From Trichopria drosophilae (Eukaryota; Arthropoda; Insecta; Hymenoptera; Diapriidae): DNA of 64,000 nucleotides. Position 1 is the first letter of the stretch; the number at the start of each line of letters is the position of its first letter. The position numbers were made by a program, and so were the translations under genes. This document shows positions 62,551-64,000 of this stretch, piece after piece. Under the pieces are notes generated by a model, which saw only the letters and a list, made by a program, of their open reading frames with translations, had not been told where the DNA came from and ran no database searches. The DNA is taken from assembly GCA_030407085.1 (NCBI GenBank), contig CM059587.1:32833001-32897000 (forward strand), written 5' to 3'.

Positions 62551-63805
62551 TTAAGTAGTAATTATCTTCTTCGGAGCGTGAATGCGACTGTGACGCAACA
62601 GAGAACTCTTATCGGTAAAGGACTTCTCGCATTCTATACATTTATATGTTCTACCAGTATGAGTAACCAGATGCCGACTGAGTCCAGATGCGTGGCAGAA
62701 CGCCTTGGGACAAAGTTGGCAATGATGCAACTGGATGTCATTAGGGTTGAGTTTCTGATGTCTACGCATGTGAACTTTCAGCGCCTCTCGTTGGGTGAAG
62801 CTCTTTTCGCAATGTTGACACTGGAAAGGTTTTTGTCCCGAATGGGTCATTAAGTGGCGGAGCAAAATTTCTTTTTGCGCAAACGCCCTATGACAGATAT
62901 TGCAGCCGAATGGCTTTTCTCCTGTATGGGTTCGTTCGTGTCGTACAAGAGCAGACCTTGTTGGAAACCATTTTTCACATGCTTGACAAGTGAAACCTCT
63001 CTGAGTGCTGTGTACGGATTGATGGCTCTTCAACATGATCCTGCGTGTAAATGCTTTCGGACATTTATCGCACTGGAACACTTTTCTTTCTTCCGAAATT
63101 TCCACTGAAAATTACAAGAAACATTTAAATATAAATGAAAACATACCAAAATATGTGCAATGTTTTAATAACCTACTAATGTCAAATAACTGAATATTTA
63201 TGCTTACCGACAGATGGATTTATTGCTTGCACTTTCAAGGAGTTTCCCTGCCTCGAGTCATTCAGCTCCATAACGTAAACTTTGTTATGATCAGCATGAT
63301 TGATTACACGATGAACTTCATCAACCTCGTCTTCAGATTCTTGTTCCTGTTTTATCCTGGTGCCTCTGATGGTACATCTGGCTTTAGCAGTTTTCTCTTC
63401 TGAGGGCACAAGAGTAATGTTTTCTGGATCTTCTGCGAAAACATCTTCGCCCTCTTGGTTTTCGGCACTCATTCCTAAAATATAACCTCCGACTAATTCC
63501 TCTTCGGTTACTTCAATAGGTTCGCCATCAGCCTGGTTACTAGATGATGGTTCTTTAGTCGATACTAAGTCCGCTAAAAGTTGTTTGACTCGCTTTGACG
63601 TGCCACCAACTATTTGCTCACCACTGTCTGAATCAATTTGAGACTGATCATCGCCATCTTCACCTGATACCTGTTGGATGAGTTTTATATGTTTTCGAAG
63701 TTTTGAATCTGCTGCTTCGCATTTCTTTTTAAATTGATAGGATTTTTCCAGTTGATATTTGCATGGGTGGCAAATCATATTTGGAAGACCGTCCGCCTCA
63801 AAGAC
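62551..63805 (-). CDS. ZAD-type C2H2 zinc-finger transcription factor (3' exons)
   Basis: Two exons on the minus strand: 63805-63208 and 63104-62551, joined across a 103-bp intron with donor GTAAGC (63207-63202) and acceptor TTTTCAG ending at 63105. The splice is phase 1 and in frame, giving 383 visible residues. The first exon opens after an acceptor TTGCATTTCCAG and starts inside a ZAD domain: the second zinc-binding pair, ICHPCKYQLEKSYQFKKKCE (Cys12 and Cys15), is present, while the first Cys pair must be in an exon beyond the window. An acidic linker of about 150 residues follows. The last exon has six C2H2 fingers from about residue 209, with TGEKP-like linkers after finger 2 (TGEKP) and finger 3 (SGQKP). 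ZAD mediates dimerisation and the fingers bind DNA, so a nuclear sequence-specific regulator is expected. The target and the orthologue are not known to me. Confidence 0.88.
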
Positions 63806-64000
63806 CTGGAAATGCAAAAACAAAATTTTAATTTTATTTATTAACATTAGATACAGGTGTGAATGCCAAAACAGTTAAGAAATTTCATACAAGCCAGACA
63901 ATGGCGTCTTATATTTATGGATAGAGTAACAGAACACAACAAAGCATAAGATTGGTCTCTAATCCGGGTCATAATATTAGTATTTTACTAATATTAATAG
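63806..64000 (-). other. Intron of the zinc-finger gene running off the window
   Basis: Upstream of the acceptor at 63807-63806 no ZAD-like N-terminal Cys pair is encoded on the minus strand, so the missing exon lies outside the window. The sequence is ordinary AT-rich intron. Confidence 0.6.

Overview
The window looks like AT-rich, gene-poor nuclear DNA from an insect. Three protein genes can be supported: a multi-pass membrane protein of the PRRT3/PRRT4 type (6926-9451, +), a mitochondrial sulfide:quinone oxidoreductase (39497-40879, +) and the 3' part of a ZAD-type C2H2 zinc-finger transcription factor (62551-63805, -). The ZAD/zinc-finger combination is characteristic of arthropods. The spliceosomal introns, short exons in long AT-rich spacers, and many TA- or TTAA-flanked inverted-repeat elements fit an insect. 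Hymenoptera is my guess, but I cannot prove the order from sequence alone. The three genes share no obvious pathway and are simply neighbours separated by 20-30 kb.

Layout. 1-6500 is AT-rich spacer or the intron of the first gene. 6547-6925 is a 5' leader exon with several short upstream ORFs, followed by an 841-codon uninterrupted reading frame and a long putative 3' UTR. 11.7-39.4 kb has no recognisable gene but holds several repeats: an interspersed repeat at 16.1 kb, a MITE copy at 20.1 kb, a foldback element at 23.2-23.7 kb, a modular repeat element at 25.0-25.9 kb, a tRNA-like sequence inside a long hairpin at 27.3 kb, a composite element at 35.9-36.9 kb and a pogo/Tigger-like MITE at 38.76-39.0 kb. 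The oxidoreductase follows. 41-62 kb is mostly repeat-derived: a foldback packed with GGTCGAC-like motifs at 46.8-47.7 kb, a decayed jockey-like reverse transcriptase at 48.0-48.7 kb, CACTGA-ended MITEs at 49.7 and 51.6 kb, a recent near-identical inverted duplication at 54.4-55.4 kb, a 2-kb nested foldback at 57.0-59.0 kb, back-to-back pogo-like MITEs at 59.8-60.2 kb and a TTAA-flanked 1.3-kb foldback at 60.5-61.8 kb. The zinc-finger gene runs off the right edge; its first exon(s) lie outside.

The most unusual signal is not a protein. Several different inverted-repeat elements have interiors saturated with their own short, often self-complementary motif (GGTCGAC-like, GTAC-like, ACTATGA-like). 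Another is built from about four copies, in mixed orientation, of a module of about 225 bp that also appears as inverted flanks around the GGTCGAC foldback. The second is a minus-strand tRNA-like sequence with A- and B-box-like segments, enclosed in a GC-rich stem of about 25 bp and followed directly by a T-run, which looks like a compact RNA polymerase III unit. All coordinates and counts were read by eye; no alignment or database search was run.
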